Of a stretch of DNA of 64,000 nt, positions 49,885 to 61,232 are shown piece by piece (position 1 is the stretch's first letter; each line of letters starts with the position of its first letter). This stretch comes from Augochlora pura (lineage: Eukaryota > Arthropoda > Insecta > Hymenoptera > Halictidae): the NCBI RefSeq assembly GCF_028453695.1, contig NC_135775.1:1860001-1924000 (forward strand), given 5' to 3'. Both the position numbers and the translations under genes were made by a program. Under the pieces are notes generated by a model. That model did not search any database and was not told the DNA's origin. It saw only the letters and a list, made by a program, of their open reading frames with translations.

Positions 49885-51427
49885 TTTGACTCAAAATCTG
49901 GCGTAGCCGCCTGCGGACCGTGCCCGCGTTTCTCTTCAGTTTACTCGTCCACACCACGCCCCGGGTCACTAGAGATTCTTTAAACAAGAGATTACTATAA
50001 CGAGAAAAACCATTTCCCTTCTCTCTCTCTCTTTATTTCTGTCTCTCTATCTCTGTTTCTGTCTGTCTCTCTGACTCTATCTCTGTCTATTTCTCGCTCT
50101 GCTAGCACTTGTAGAGTGCTAGACGCACGAGAGCCCTTCTTTCGCTGCCGATCGAACGAGAGATCGTGGACTACGATGCTCGTCGAATTGGCGATCTTCG
50201 AAGAGAGAGCTTCGTGGTCGACGAGAACACTGCGAGACGATCATTGTGTCAATGTAGAGCAGGGATCGAAATTATGTCGCTTTTTAATAGGATTTATTTA
50301 AAGGTCGAACTTTTTACAATCGCGTCCCGGTTAGACGAAATAAATAAATATGTCGGAATCGCTGAAAAATTAATTGACTTGTAGAATTGGAAATTTATTT
50401 GGAGAGAAGTTCTTTGTTGTTGCGTGAAAGACTGTTATTTAATGGAACGAACTTATACAGAGTATTTTATTATACAGAATATTTTATTACACGATTCATT
50501 TTACAGTACACAGTATTTACTCCACGATAAAATTATTTAAATTCTTCAATTCGTTTTGTTCGCCAGAGTTACGGCTCTATGGTGAGAAAGTCTTTTCGGT
50601 ATTTTTGTTGTTGTTGATGGCGCAGACCTGTTAATTAATTAGGTAATTTTCAAATATGTTAAATTTAATTTAACGTTCAACGATCATCGTTCAATCGACA
50701 CTTTCGAATCCTTTTCTATAAATTCGCACAACGTTTCCATACCGAACCAAAAAAAATAACTCGACTTTCTCACCATGCCACAGTCACATAGATAACCCGA
50801 TTAGTGCTTAGATGGTTCGTTAGTCGCTTTTTTACACGAAAAGACGTGCGACGAGCAAAGAAAAGCGCCGGGCAGCCAGGACGACATCTCGCGTCGACCT
50901 TTGAAGCGGCGAAAACGTATCTCGCGCCGTATGCAGTGTCTGATCGCATCTGCCCGACGAGACGGAAACGGAAAAATCGAAGAAAAAAAAAGAAAAAGCG
51001 AAAGAAAATAGAAAAGCAAAGGATAACAGAAAACCAAGAAAAAGAAAGAGAATCTCGAGAGGCAGTATTCGTGCAGAGCTGGATCCCCGTGAAACACACA
51101 AATTCATCCGCCACGTGCCACTTCCCCCACTACATTCTCTCATCACGTGTCCCTCTCCCCACCATTTTCTACACCAACGCCCCCCTCTTCAACGCCCCCC
51201 TCATTATCGTAACCGACTTGCGGTCCCGTTCGCCAAGTTGCGCGGACAAAACTCGCACAGCACTTTTATATATTATATATAAATACACAAATATATATAT
51301 AATATATCGTTCACTGTATACATCATTATTCTATCTCCATCATACGCCGTTTGTTATTCGCACACTTTGTTACCGTAGAGGGCCCGAATGCATACTCTCT
51401 GCATATCGCGGGCTTTGTTTTTTCAAA

Positions 51428-51510
51428 AAGCGTGTTCCGTGTGTCCGCGCGTGTGCGTGTGTGCGTTTGTGCGCGTGTATGTGCTGCGTGCGTGCGTGTG
51501 CTCAGTCCGC
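51428..51510. repeat. Alternating GT/GC repeat
   Basis: GTGTGCGCGTGTATGTGCGTGCG-like alternating purine-pyrimidine sequence of about 80 bp, of a type able to form Z-DNA. Confidence 0.75.
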
Positions 51511-53587
51511 TGTGTTTCACATACTGTGCAGCATCCAGTGCTTCAGCTTGTCCCGCGAACCGAAAGTTCTCAGTAACGACGATACTGACCTGGAGCCAAC
51601 TCTCCGTGTTGTATGTACATGCATCGCCTAGATCGGACTTGTTCGTTGCCGATGGTTTTTAATTAGGTCAAAGGGACGGCCCTCGGGAGCCTCTCGCCGC
51701 TCGAGACACGCCGGGCCGCTGTGCTCGATACGAATATTTTATTGTTTACTTCATTCTCGTCGTCCAGTTAGTGCTACAATGACAACATTGATGATCAATC
51801 GACTAAGGACCTTTGTGCGAGATGACAATTTTTTTAGACGATTAAAAGACACGGAAATCGGATGTAAATTAATTTTTTCTTCTAGTAATTTTTCCTTTTG
51901 TTTAATATTTTAAACCATGCGAGATTTATATAGTAGACTTCGATTTTGTACTTTATATTCTGTTGCTACGAATAATTAAATTCTCCGGAATACTTTAATT
52001 CACTAAAATCAAATACGATGACATTTTTCATTTCATTTTTTTCATTAAATATTATTGACGTCATACAACGCTTCCATTTGCTCGAATAAAGCATTGCACT
52101 TCAATTGAATAAAATCGTTGAATTACCCAGCAGTCAAAGCTGAAAATCACAGTACAACGGACAAATTCGAAGAGCATAAAGGTTCACAGTCTAAAAATCA
52201 TCCAGTAAAAAGCCAGAGGAAATGAATCGCTGCATAAAAGAAATCAGAGTAGCAAAGTATAACTAGAGAAGCACAGCTGCGGTATCCGTTACGTTGTTTT
52301 AGCCTAATGAAATTCGAGCCGCGAGTGTAGCGTTGTTTACAAACGCCGCGGAACTGTTTCGAAGCCGGTCGAACGTCTCCCGAGCGCCTCGACGAGCCGA
52401 CACACGTTCGTCGTCGTGCGGACCGTCGTTTTGTCGATGTGATTACCCAGAGCGTGTATGTGACTACAGAATGATGTTTTAGTTTCATTCTAACTCGATC
52501 CGCTATCGCGACCAACCGAGAGAGAGAAGCAAAACTCCGCGCGCGCGGAACACAGCGTGTGTTCTCGAGGAGAGATTATGTTTTTTTTTTTCGGCCGAGT
52601 CGCTCGGTTAGTTGCGCGAACCGACGGAACTCTAACGCTTTACGAATACGATCGCGTTTTCCTCCATAATTAATCGGACACCACGGCGAGCACGGAATTT
52701 TTACTGCGGCGAACCGAGGGACCGGTTCGAACCTAAGTGATCCGACACAGTTACGCTCTCTCTGTCGCTTGCAGTATAAACGCTTCGCCGTGAAAAATGA
52801 TCGCCGCTTCCGCGGAAACGATCCGCGAGGACGTCGTACTATGGCAATACATTCTGCGGGGATATAGAGAACAATTTCGCGCGCGAGCTTTCCCTTTTAA
52901 CATCGCCCGGCGACGATAAATTAGCTCCGCGGCTCGTTGGTCACAGATCGCACATTTTTGGGAGGAATTTTTCGCGACGGTTTTTCGTTTTGTAATGTCG
53001 GTAAACCGATATAAAATCTAAAGTCATAAATGCCTAATACCAGTAGCATCAAACTAAATCTAAATAGTAACTATTTTTTAAAATATATCCGTCTTTCTAT
53101 TTCTATATTTCTCGCGACGCAATAATCGAAGCCGCCGACCCATCGATCGTTCCTGGCAACCCGGCATTTCTTATTCCAGCTCCGTGCCATGGAAACCCCG
53201 TATTGCTTCTCCGGTACAAAGCTCTTTTTCCAATATGTCGTACCCGTTCAGTCCTTTATCTCGACTCTGTGCGCACCGTGAACGAATCGAAATGTTCAAT
53301 TTATACGCAAAAGCATCGTCGCGCAGAAGAACAGACACCGGAACGAGACAGAATTAATAACCGGAACAACAGAGCCGATCGCGCAGTCGCCGGAAACCGG
53401 AGGGAACGACCGTGAATAAAACTTGCGAGAAGAATATTTATTATTTGTTTATCGCGCGCTAAAACTCCGTCGAAACGGCGCGAAGAAACATCGAAATTCT
53501 CATCCGAAAAAATCTCTCGCAGAATGTATTGCCGCAGTTAGGAGACACACAGGATCTCGACCGTCGTTGCCCTGCGATCCCACGAAC

Positions 53588-53597
53588 GTCACGTGAC
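53588..53597. promoter_or_regulatory. GTCACGTGAC palindrome (CLEAR/E-box type)
   Basis: Exact 10-bp copy, 34 bp before GGAGTGGGG at 53631, with TCACGTGG further on at 53776. Confidence 0.4.
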
Positions 53598-55177
53598 ACA
53601 GCCGATGACAGTTCAAAGGAGCATTTCGACGGAGTGGGGGGCAGAGGAGGCGTGGTCGACGGACGCGACGATACCAATCGCGGTCGTCGCAGCGTCCCTC
53701 TCGCCACGCTGTCGCCCTCTCTGCTTGTCTCTCCTTCGTCGAAAACTGCTCGCCTGTGACGTCACCGGGTCACAGTCACGTGGGATTTGAGCGAACGCAC
53801 GGCAACGGCGATCACGACCAGAGGAACCATAACAGAATTTGCAGCCGCAGTTGACGCAGTCTACGCGGAATTTGATTGCCGAGACGACTATGCATCCCTC
53901 TTTCGTAAAGTGTTTGGACGGTGCTTCGACGTGGCGGATCCGCATCGATCGCTGGTTTACATGACAATGAAACCTGTATACGACACTGTAATACCGATCG
54001 TCGCGTACAGAGGGTGCGCTTCAAATCTGGCCGGTATTCTTCCTGCAATCACCTAGCGAACGTTAGAAAAGAAAATCGATGATTGCAAGGAGAATATTCG
54101 AATACCCTGTGATCACGGTGAAACCTCGGCGCGTTCACCGTCGGAAGAACCTTCTTTTCTTAGAGGAGCATGACCGATCGCAGCTCTTTGCCAGAAACTC
54201 TATCGCCTGACGCTTGCACACACTTGTCGCATACCTACGGCTTGTTTCGGAAGCTTGTTGCCATGATCGACATCTCGTTTGCCAAATAGCCTTAGCCTCT
54301 ATAGCTGGAGTCGCAAAGTAGTATCGAACACGCAGCGATCGATGCGGTTGGGGGGATAGGCGACGGAACGAGAGCCGCGTTCCCTCGTTCCGCGCCGCGT
54401 ACCCCGGCCAACGAGTAATTACTTCTAACGCGATTCTCTCTATTAACCTAAATGCTTCCGGTGATCCGAGTGAGAGATCGTTAATCTACCATCCGTCCCA
54501 CACCCCACCCCGAAACACCCCCGACACCCACGGAAGAACCGTAACGGAATTTTCTTGCACTGTTGACATTCTCTCTTGTCCCCATCGGCTGCCCCCGCGA
54601 AGGCTCGCTTCCTCTTCGCGAACGGACTGTGTTTACGCCGGCGGAAGTCGGTTACTGACCGCCGAACAAATCCTTCCCGTCTTCTGCTCGTTTTTTTGTT
54701 AATTGTGCTTCCTTGTGATTGACTTTATTGTTCGTCGAGCGAGACGCGGTGAATTCTTTCCTGGAAAAGAAACGAAATGAAAGAACATAGAAATTGTGTA
54801 TTTTTTTAGTAGAGGATGAACAGTGTTTAGAAATCAAATATGGTGTTTATCGAATAAAATTTAAAAATAGATAGAATAAAGGAACAAGAAATAGTATTGT
54901 AAAAAGAACACAGTAAAAAGAACAGTCCTTAAACGTCTGTAAAAAGTTCAACTCGAAGCGAGCTTCCGCGAGCAGCCGTCACTTTTACGTCCCCCTAGCG
55001 ACACCGTCGCGAGCAACCACGACCATACTTGGATGTCGCTTCCACCGATCTCGTATACAGAACCACTAATTATACCGATTAGCGAGCATCCGTGTAAAAA
55101 GTAACACACAAACCGTGCTGTCCCCCATCCCCTCTCGACAAGACTAATCGCAACCATGTTGTTTCTGCCGTCGACAG

Positions 55178-55415
55178 ATTTTCGTACGAGCGCAGTTCGA
55201 CTACGATCCGTTGGAGGACGAGCTGATCCCGTGCGCCCAAGCCGGGATCGCGTTCAAGACCGGCGACATCCTGCAGATCATCAGCAAGGACGATCACTAT
55301 TGGTGGCAGGCGCAGAAGGACAACGCGGCGGGTTCCGCGGGCCTGATACCTTCGCCAGAGCTGCAAGAACGACGCATCGCTTACATGGCGATGGAGAAGA
55401 ACAAACAAGAACAAG
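55178..55415 (+). CDS. CASK: CASK exon: SH3 domain
   Basis: Encodes 79 residues plus the first base of the next codon. It begins IFVRAQFDYDP, the first SH3 strand with the MAGUK form of the ALYDY motif. It continues DELIPC, FKTGDILQIISKDD, then YWWQAQ (the Trp pair of the SH3 core) and GLIPSPELQE, and ends in the EKNKQEQ hook region that precedes the guanylate-kinase domain. The acceptor is CGTCGACAG, with AG at 55176-55177. The donor GTAAAC starts at 55416 and leaves phase 1, which fits the EQ-Val/Ala junction known in other CASK genes. One oddity: the family reads ELQEWR, whereas here it is ELQERR (codon CGA), so a very conserved Trp is replaced. Guanylate-kinase exons should follow but are not found before 64000. 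Confidence 0.95.
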
Positions 55416-56999
55416 GTAAACAACGCTCGCGCGCGTCGCGGCGACCGTGTACGGTAAACCACGGCGAGCGTCGTTCGACGAGGATCGGTAGCGCTCGGTC
55501 TTTTCCGTCGGTGGTTGCGCTGGCTATCGTCCGAACGGTGGAGACTCGTTGAGGAGAGGGGGGCGCGTGCCTCGCACAGTGGTGTGTTTTTATGATAAAT
55601 TCTCCGGCTCATTGTTGGAGGTCCGTTCGCGTTGTCCCCACGGCGTAGTGTTCGTCCTGAATCCAGCCGGAATTCGAAGCGCGTTTCGCAGCGTAGACAC
55701 GATTTTTCTTCGAGGTAAATCGGCAAGCTTGAATTCTCGCCGCGTCGCGGCGGCTTCTCCGATGTTTGCCCTTCCGACCGCGATTTCCGGCTTCTGCGCC
55801 ACTGTGCGTCGGGACCGAGCGGCGTGATTCACGTGACACACACGCTGTCTTCCGGGGAAATGGCCGTCGGCGGGATCCCTTTGATCTGTCCGCCGACCCG
55901 TGTTTGTTGGCAGTGCAGTCTCGTTGCGTACGGTACTGGTTTTGTGTGTTCTCTATCTCTGACATTTCCCAGACGCCGGGAAAGCTTTCTACGGTCGTCT
56001 CTACGGAATTGAAGACGCACCGAGGCGTTTCTATCGCCAGCATGCCGAATTTATTGCCCGGGTCTTTGATGTAGGGAAATTGATTTATTGGGGCTTAAAA
56101 TAAATAATGATTAAATTGTTAGTTTCCGTTTAGGCAAGCATTGATTTTGTAAATGGGATATGGAAGGTGAATTCTTTAGAGAATTTGTGTGGAAATTATT
56201 ACGTGGATGGTGAATGGAATTTTTTGGAAATCGAGATGAATGTGGATTTTGGAAATTCGCTGTGGCAAGTATAAAAATGTTACTATTAAAGCGGGGCACT
56301 ATTTTTGTTGCTAGATGGCGTGGAAATTAATTTAACTGGAAGAGAAATATGAAAACTGTTTTCTTTGTATATTCCTCTGAACTATTTAGTTATTCCGTGG
56401 TCGACGTAGGTGCAAGATAATAGTATAATTAAAGTTACAATATCGTTAACAATGTTTAACTTGGCAATTATATGGATTTTTATATGGCAATTATTATTGA
56501 CACTATTTTTATCAAATCAACTTCACAATCATTTTTAAAGAAATTTATTAAAATGATAATTAGGAATTCGATCACCGTACGCAACGAGGATGCATTGCTC
56601 TACACGAAAGCGCATTTCCGAGTGTCACCGAGAATTATCAGAATATGGGAACGAAATTGGATAGAGGTGCATTATTTAAAAAAAAAAGCCCCGTGTGTCG
56701 TCGAGGCCGGCGATATTCGTTCAATATAATAAAGCAGATTAGCAGAGTATGCATCAGATTACGTTTGGCTCGCATTTCCGAATTGCGTTTGTCTTTGGTC
56801 ACTCGCTCGTTTCATTCTTCCAATGCCAAAGGTATTCCAGTGAACCGGGCTAATTTTTCACGATGCACAGGATGTGCCCGTTCAGTTTTATCGACTGTTT
56901 CTTTTTTCAGGTATTTTTGGTAGTGCGAATAAAATAATTTTAATTCTAGTGGATATCCAGATAGATAGATAGATATCTAAATTGCAATCAATCCTAAAT

Positions 57000-57260
57000 T
57001 TCAATTGTAATATCTTTCTCATTTGAATTCTGCTATAGTTTTAATTTAAATCGTCATACATTTTTAATTTAATTTATTACACATTTCTAATTTAAATCGC
57101 AATCAATATTTAATTTCAATTGCCATACATTTTTAATTTAAATCATTCACGCAGTTCCAATTTGAATCGTAATAAATTTTTAATTTAAATCGTCGTACAT
57201 TTCTGATTTAGATTATAATAAATTCTTAATTCAAATTACTATAAATTCTTGACATAAATT
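57000..57260. repeat. AT-rich degenerate repeat, about 28-bp units
   Basis: About eight units of TTTTTAATTTAAATCGT with CATACA or AATAAA spacers. Confidence 0.75.
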
Positions 57261-60050
57261 TAATTATAGAGTATTAAATATATAGGTCTTAAATGATAAA
57301 CTGTTTAAAAGATATTCTAAATGCGCTACCAAAAAAGCTAAGAGAAATAAGTGTCGACATAACCTGACAACCGCACTTCCTGCGCATTCGTAGCAATGCG
57401 ACCAGTGCGTCGTTTCCCTCGATTGACTTGTAGCGCAAGATCGAACGTTTCAGGGTAAAAGAAAAAGAAAAACCATAGGTTCCAGCAGATCGCATTGTAC
57501 CGACCGGTGTTCAAACTCTCTCGATCCCCGTGAAAAATGTGGAAAGACGAGAAACGAAGCGATGCTCCGCGCGTTCAAATATTGCCCCCCCCCCCCATTC
57601 GCCTTTATATCGATCCATTCTCAAATACCCCTCTCACGTTTAATTCTTCGATTTGTCTTCCACTATTCTCGCTGCTGTCATGAAACGAATGTGCTGGTGA
57701 ACATGATGTCATGTATGTGTTATTAGCTGTGCGCAGGTTGTCAATGAAGCATGTAGTATATCGTTCGATGTCATTCTAAATAAACGCGCCCGTGAATTTC
57801 CGTTTCCGGCGAGGCGACGTTGCAAAAACATCGCGCGCGGAATTTCAAAATCTTTAACCGGCCTTCCCCGTCGAATTTCCCGCGCTTTACTTTTTGTTTT
57901 ACCGTGGCTGTACACGAGCCTCGGATAAGTTGAGAGGTTAAGGGTTGTTTACAGTCTCACGAAACGTCATTTGTCATTTCTATTTCAGATGAATGCGTTG
58001 ATTGATTGATCATTCTTGTAAACTAGTGTTTCCGTTCGTTTGTCTTTTTTTTAATTATTTGTTTAATAATTGAACGATTAGCTATGATCTAGTTATTTCG
58101 TTTAGAACGTTGTGTCTAGAACGACGAGATAGATTATTACTTTGACTAAGCCTGGAGAAAGGTATTTGGACAAATTCAATTTTTTAAATGTTGTAATTTC
58201 TTTTTTAACAGTGCCATGAGAATTTTTTAAATTCTGAAGGGATTTGTTTACTGTGCAATGATTGCAATACCTCTGTTCTGATTTTTTCATTTTGTCGTTA
58301 TTTGGTGCAAGAAAGAATGTAGATTATTTAGGCTTTTTAAACAAGTTTTATATGAGCGTGGATATTTAAAATTGTTATTAAAAAATTACAGTTTTAAAAT
58401 CTTATTACATTTATGGCGACCGAATACTTCTCTCCAGGGGTTCGAATAAAATACACGCATGAACCATGGAATAATCATCGATCGTTGACGGAATATGGAA
58501 CTTTTGCTGCAAAAATTCAATTTCGTAGACGTCGGTAGAATTTTCAAAAATGATCAGAATCCATTTAGGACGAAAGCGAGATATGCACGGTTGATTCTCG
58601 CGGTTATGGTTGCGAGTTCGGAGCGAAAAAAAGGAGAGGTTAGTTAGCGAAAAAAAAAAAAAATAAAAATGAAACGGTACGGCAGCCCTCGGCTGAAAAA
58701 TAATTAGCTGCAGTGATACACTTGTTGTTGTGTGTTGTGCGGGGCTAGATGCTGAAGGAGAAGGAGGATGTTCTTCTCACACCGAAGGCTGCGACGGTTC
58801 GACAGGTATGACTCTGCCTTCAGGTATACAAGTGCGTAGAGTCACGTAGAACCGTGTAGTCCGCATGAAGTACAAAACATACTCGTTCCGTGCTTTCGAT
58901 GCACGCATTAATTTTTTGCGACCCGGGAGTAACCGACAGGAGAACGCTTTACTGTAGCTGAAACCAAATAAGTATGATATACAGGAAAACGCCGGGGACC
59001 TTGGTGTGTGTGTCGTCCGCCCCCTCGAACGAAAAAACAAAAACAAAACGCAGTCACTCGGGGCCGCGCGAGCCGACATTCGTTACTTCTCTTATTAACA
59101 AGAAATAAATAAATAAAAATTCACTAAATTATCTTCAAACAACAGTAAAAGCATTGACCAATAAACACATTGAATTGCAATAAAATCGACGGTAATCTCA
59201 GGCCCCCAAAAAAGCGTTTCATAATAGGTACCATTTGTAATACACCTTCGAATGCACGTTGCCAGGTGTCGCGTCCGTCGAATTCCCGCCGAAAAAAAAC
59301 GGTAACCGTGACGCGTTCGAATCAGTCGGACGAGAAGAGGGTGTACATCGCAGAGACAGTAGAGCGCTTTGTTGGGTGAAATGATTGTGTTTCACTGTGC
59401 GAGCTTCTGTTACGGATCTGTGCATAGAAATTGGTTAATTGGTATTGAACGTTAGGAATGATTGTATGGGCATGTTACACGTAACACGGTTCCCGATACG
59501 TTCGCCGCTGCTCCAGGATCGCGCGTACAACTGCGGGGGTGTCATTGCATTATGTTTCCTGTCGATCGTACCGCCAATTGGCTTTCCTTTACACGTGACA
59601 CATAGCGGAGATCGGCAATCCCTTTAATATTCTTCCTAAATCACGGTTGGAACCGGACACCATAAAAAATTAGAATTATATAAAAAATTATATTAAAATT
59701 ATATATAAAAAAAAAATATAAAAATTACATATAAAAAGAGATATGAAAATTATATAAAAAATAGAATTAGAGCTCGATCGTACGGAGTGTATTGTTTACC
59801 TTGGTTGACATTAGTGGCTCGTGACAATAACCTTGACATTATTTAGAGATCCTGATTTAGAGAGCTCATTAGCTGCCATAATGGCGGAGTATTGTGCTAA
59901 ACGCCACCGCGACAGTTTAACAAACATTTTCATCCTGCAGTAGCTGATCATATCAAAGTACAGATCGCTATACACGGGCACAGCTTCCGTCGCAGGACAG
60001 AATTTAAAATTTATTAAAATTATTTTATATAAAAATATTGTCCTAAAATG

Positions 60051-60283
60051 TTCCTGAGATCATTTGGAGCAACTTTTTCCTTTGCGGAAATGTTCTACGA
60101 GGCCTCGTTGCCGAGTTATTCGCGAAAAACACGCGAGCCAATGAGCGAAAGTGGGTTGGCTCCGCCGCTTCGCGCTAGCCGAGCGCGCTCCTCATTGGTC
60201 AGCGCTTTTCGTTAATAACTCGTTAAGGAAGGCTCGTAGAACATTGTCGTAAAGGAAAAAGTTGCTTTAAATGATCTCAAGAA
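60051..60283. mobile_element. Foldback MITE copy lacking the outer ends
   Basis: Same family as 39477-39762. The left arm has TTCCTGAGATCATTTGGAGC, AACTTTTTCCTTT, GTTCTACGAGGC and CGAGTTATT. The right arm repeats these inverted. The centre is GC-rich, with CCAATGAG and CTCATTGG facing each other. The CAGGGTGTT outer ends are absent, so this is either a truncated copy or a shorter subfamily. It ends 340 bp left of the piggyBac. Confidence 0.75.
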
Positions 60284-60622
60284 TCTTTCAGTTTCTGGAA
60301 GAAAAATAATTCTTATATTTATAAAATTATTATGTACAATATTCTGTGAATACTATCATGCACATTCGCCTAACAGTCGAAGCTGTGCCCGTATTTCGCA
60401 CAACATAACCATCCAGTCATTTTCACTAGGCAATCGTCCATGTTAAGATCGAGCCGACGAATTTCACGGTTAGAAATCCGGGGAACCAGGTAACGCAAAG
60501 AGATCAGCGAAACCGAGAGACACGATTTTTCCCACGGCAATTATCTCGGGACATTCCGTGAACACATTGTTGCCCGTGAACATCGGCGAAGCGGTAGTAG
60601 AGTCTCTTTGCTTAACTATATA

Positions 60623-60626
60623 TTAA
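60623..60626. repeat. Left TTAA target duplication of piggyBac
   Basis: TTAA directly before the left terminal repeat. Its partner is at 63206-63209. The uninterrupted site would read TATATTAATATATG. Confidence 0.93.
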
Positions 60627-60640
60627 CCCTTTGCACTCCG
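60627..60640 (+). repeat. piggyBac left terminal inverted repeat
   Basis: CCCTTTGCACTCCG, starting with the CCC typical of piggyBac ends next to TTAA. All 14 bases match the right end. Confidence 0.95.
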
Positions 60641-60641
60641 C

Positions 60642-60704
60642 TGTCCCCTCTCAGGGGACATTGAAATTCTAGCATACCACTCAGCTGTCCCCTCTCAGGG
60701 GACA
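60642..60704. repeat. Two subterminal 19-bp palindromes at the piggyBac left end
   Basis: TGTCCCCTCTCAGGGGACA occurs at 60642-60660 and again at 60686-60704, identical and 44 bp apart. Each has 8-bp arms around CTC. The first begins one base inside the terminal repeat. Such subterminal inverted repeats are known transposase-binding or end-recognition sites in piggyBac-type elements. The role here is inferred from position. No copy was seen at the right end. Confidence 0.85.
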
Positions 60705-61232
60705 TTAAAGTTTATTAGTGATTACGGGGAATTGAGTTATTTCAGCGCAACTTTTTGAGACATGCATGTTTGTCTGAAGTTTCCTTTTGAAATGGCACAA
60801 GAAATCAAATTAAAATATTGTAAAATTACTAAGTATAAACAAAAACTGTAAGCGGGTTTTGTGTCAGACGAGAACGTGAGAGGCGTGCTCACGACGGTCC
60901 GAGCATCTGTCAACGCCACTTGAAAAGAGCGACAAGGAGAGTTCGTAGAAGAAAGGTCGGCATGCGAACATAGCACGCAATGTATAGTGAGATTTATAAT
61001 TATAAATAAACAAGTCTAAATTTGGAGGAAAAGATTTTCAAAGCCGAGCTCAGTCTGGTTTGAAGTTTCGAGCAGAAACACAGATCTAACGAGTGAGAAA
61101 ATCGGAAAAGTGATTCTTTCTTAGTGAAAAATTGTTTGGTGAAAGCTATTTTGGTAAATATTATCTTGTGAATTAGTAATAACAATAAGAAATTTTCAAC
61201 CCATGTATTTATTCATATTTTTTATTAGAGCA
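60705..61232 (+). promoter_or_regulatory. piggyBac 5' leader / promoter region
   Basis: About 530 bp between the palindromes and the transposase start. A TATAAATA sequence at 61001-61008 is the best TATA-box candidate, about 230 bp before the ATG. No other signal stands out. No splice sites are needed, as the downstream frame is continuous. Confidence 0.4.

Larger units (their letters stand above)
27411..55177 (+). other. CASK: 27.8 kb CASK intron between PDZ and SH3 exons
   Basis: The intron joins the linker exon to the SH3 exon in phase 0. It alternates AT-rich segments with CpG-rich islands (about 35380-36080, 37600-38000, 40900-41200, 43320-44110, 44400-45200, 46600-47100, 48220-48800, 52350-53000, 53450-54680). 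Many open frames cross the islands, but none shows a recognisable domain or a convincing splice pattern. It holds the MITEs, tandem repeats and motif clusters listed separately. Regulatory elements, alternative promoters or non-coding transcripts could sit here; the sequence alone cannot decide. Confidence 0.85.
55416..60622 (+). other. CASK: Start of the next CASK intron, up to the piggyBac
   Basis: No exon encoding the expected KKKQYKDKYLAKHN-type start of the GK region was seen. The first 650 bp are CpG-rich with chance open frames. After that the sequence is mostly AT-rich, with a degenerate repeat of TTTAATTTAAATCG-type units at about 57000-57260, an A-rich tract at about 59670-59760, and the foldback MITE at 60051-60283. 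Whether the intron runs through the transposon to beyond 64000 is inferred from the missing exons. Confidence 0.6.

Noticed and set aside
53787..54056. 89-codon open frame with fairly balanced composition
   Set aside because: No ATG at its start, no recognised domain, and it sits in the GC island between CASK exons.
55079..55726. 215-codon minus-strand frame
   Set aside because: It is the antisense of the CASK SH3 exon and its flanks.
61203..61232. Upstream ATG of the transposase frame
   Set aside because: The ten extra residues are hydrophobic and unlike the acidic start usual in this family; the ATG at 61233 fits better.
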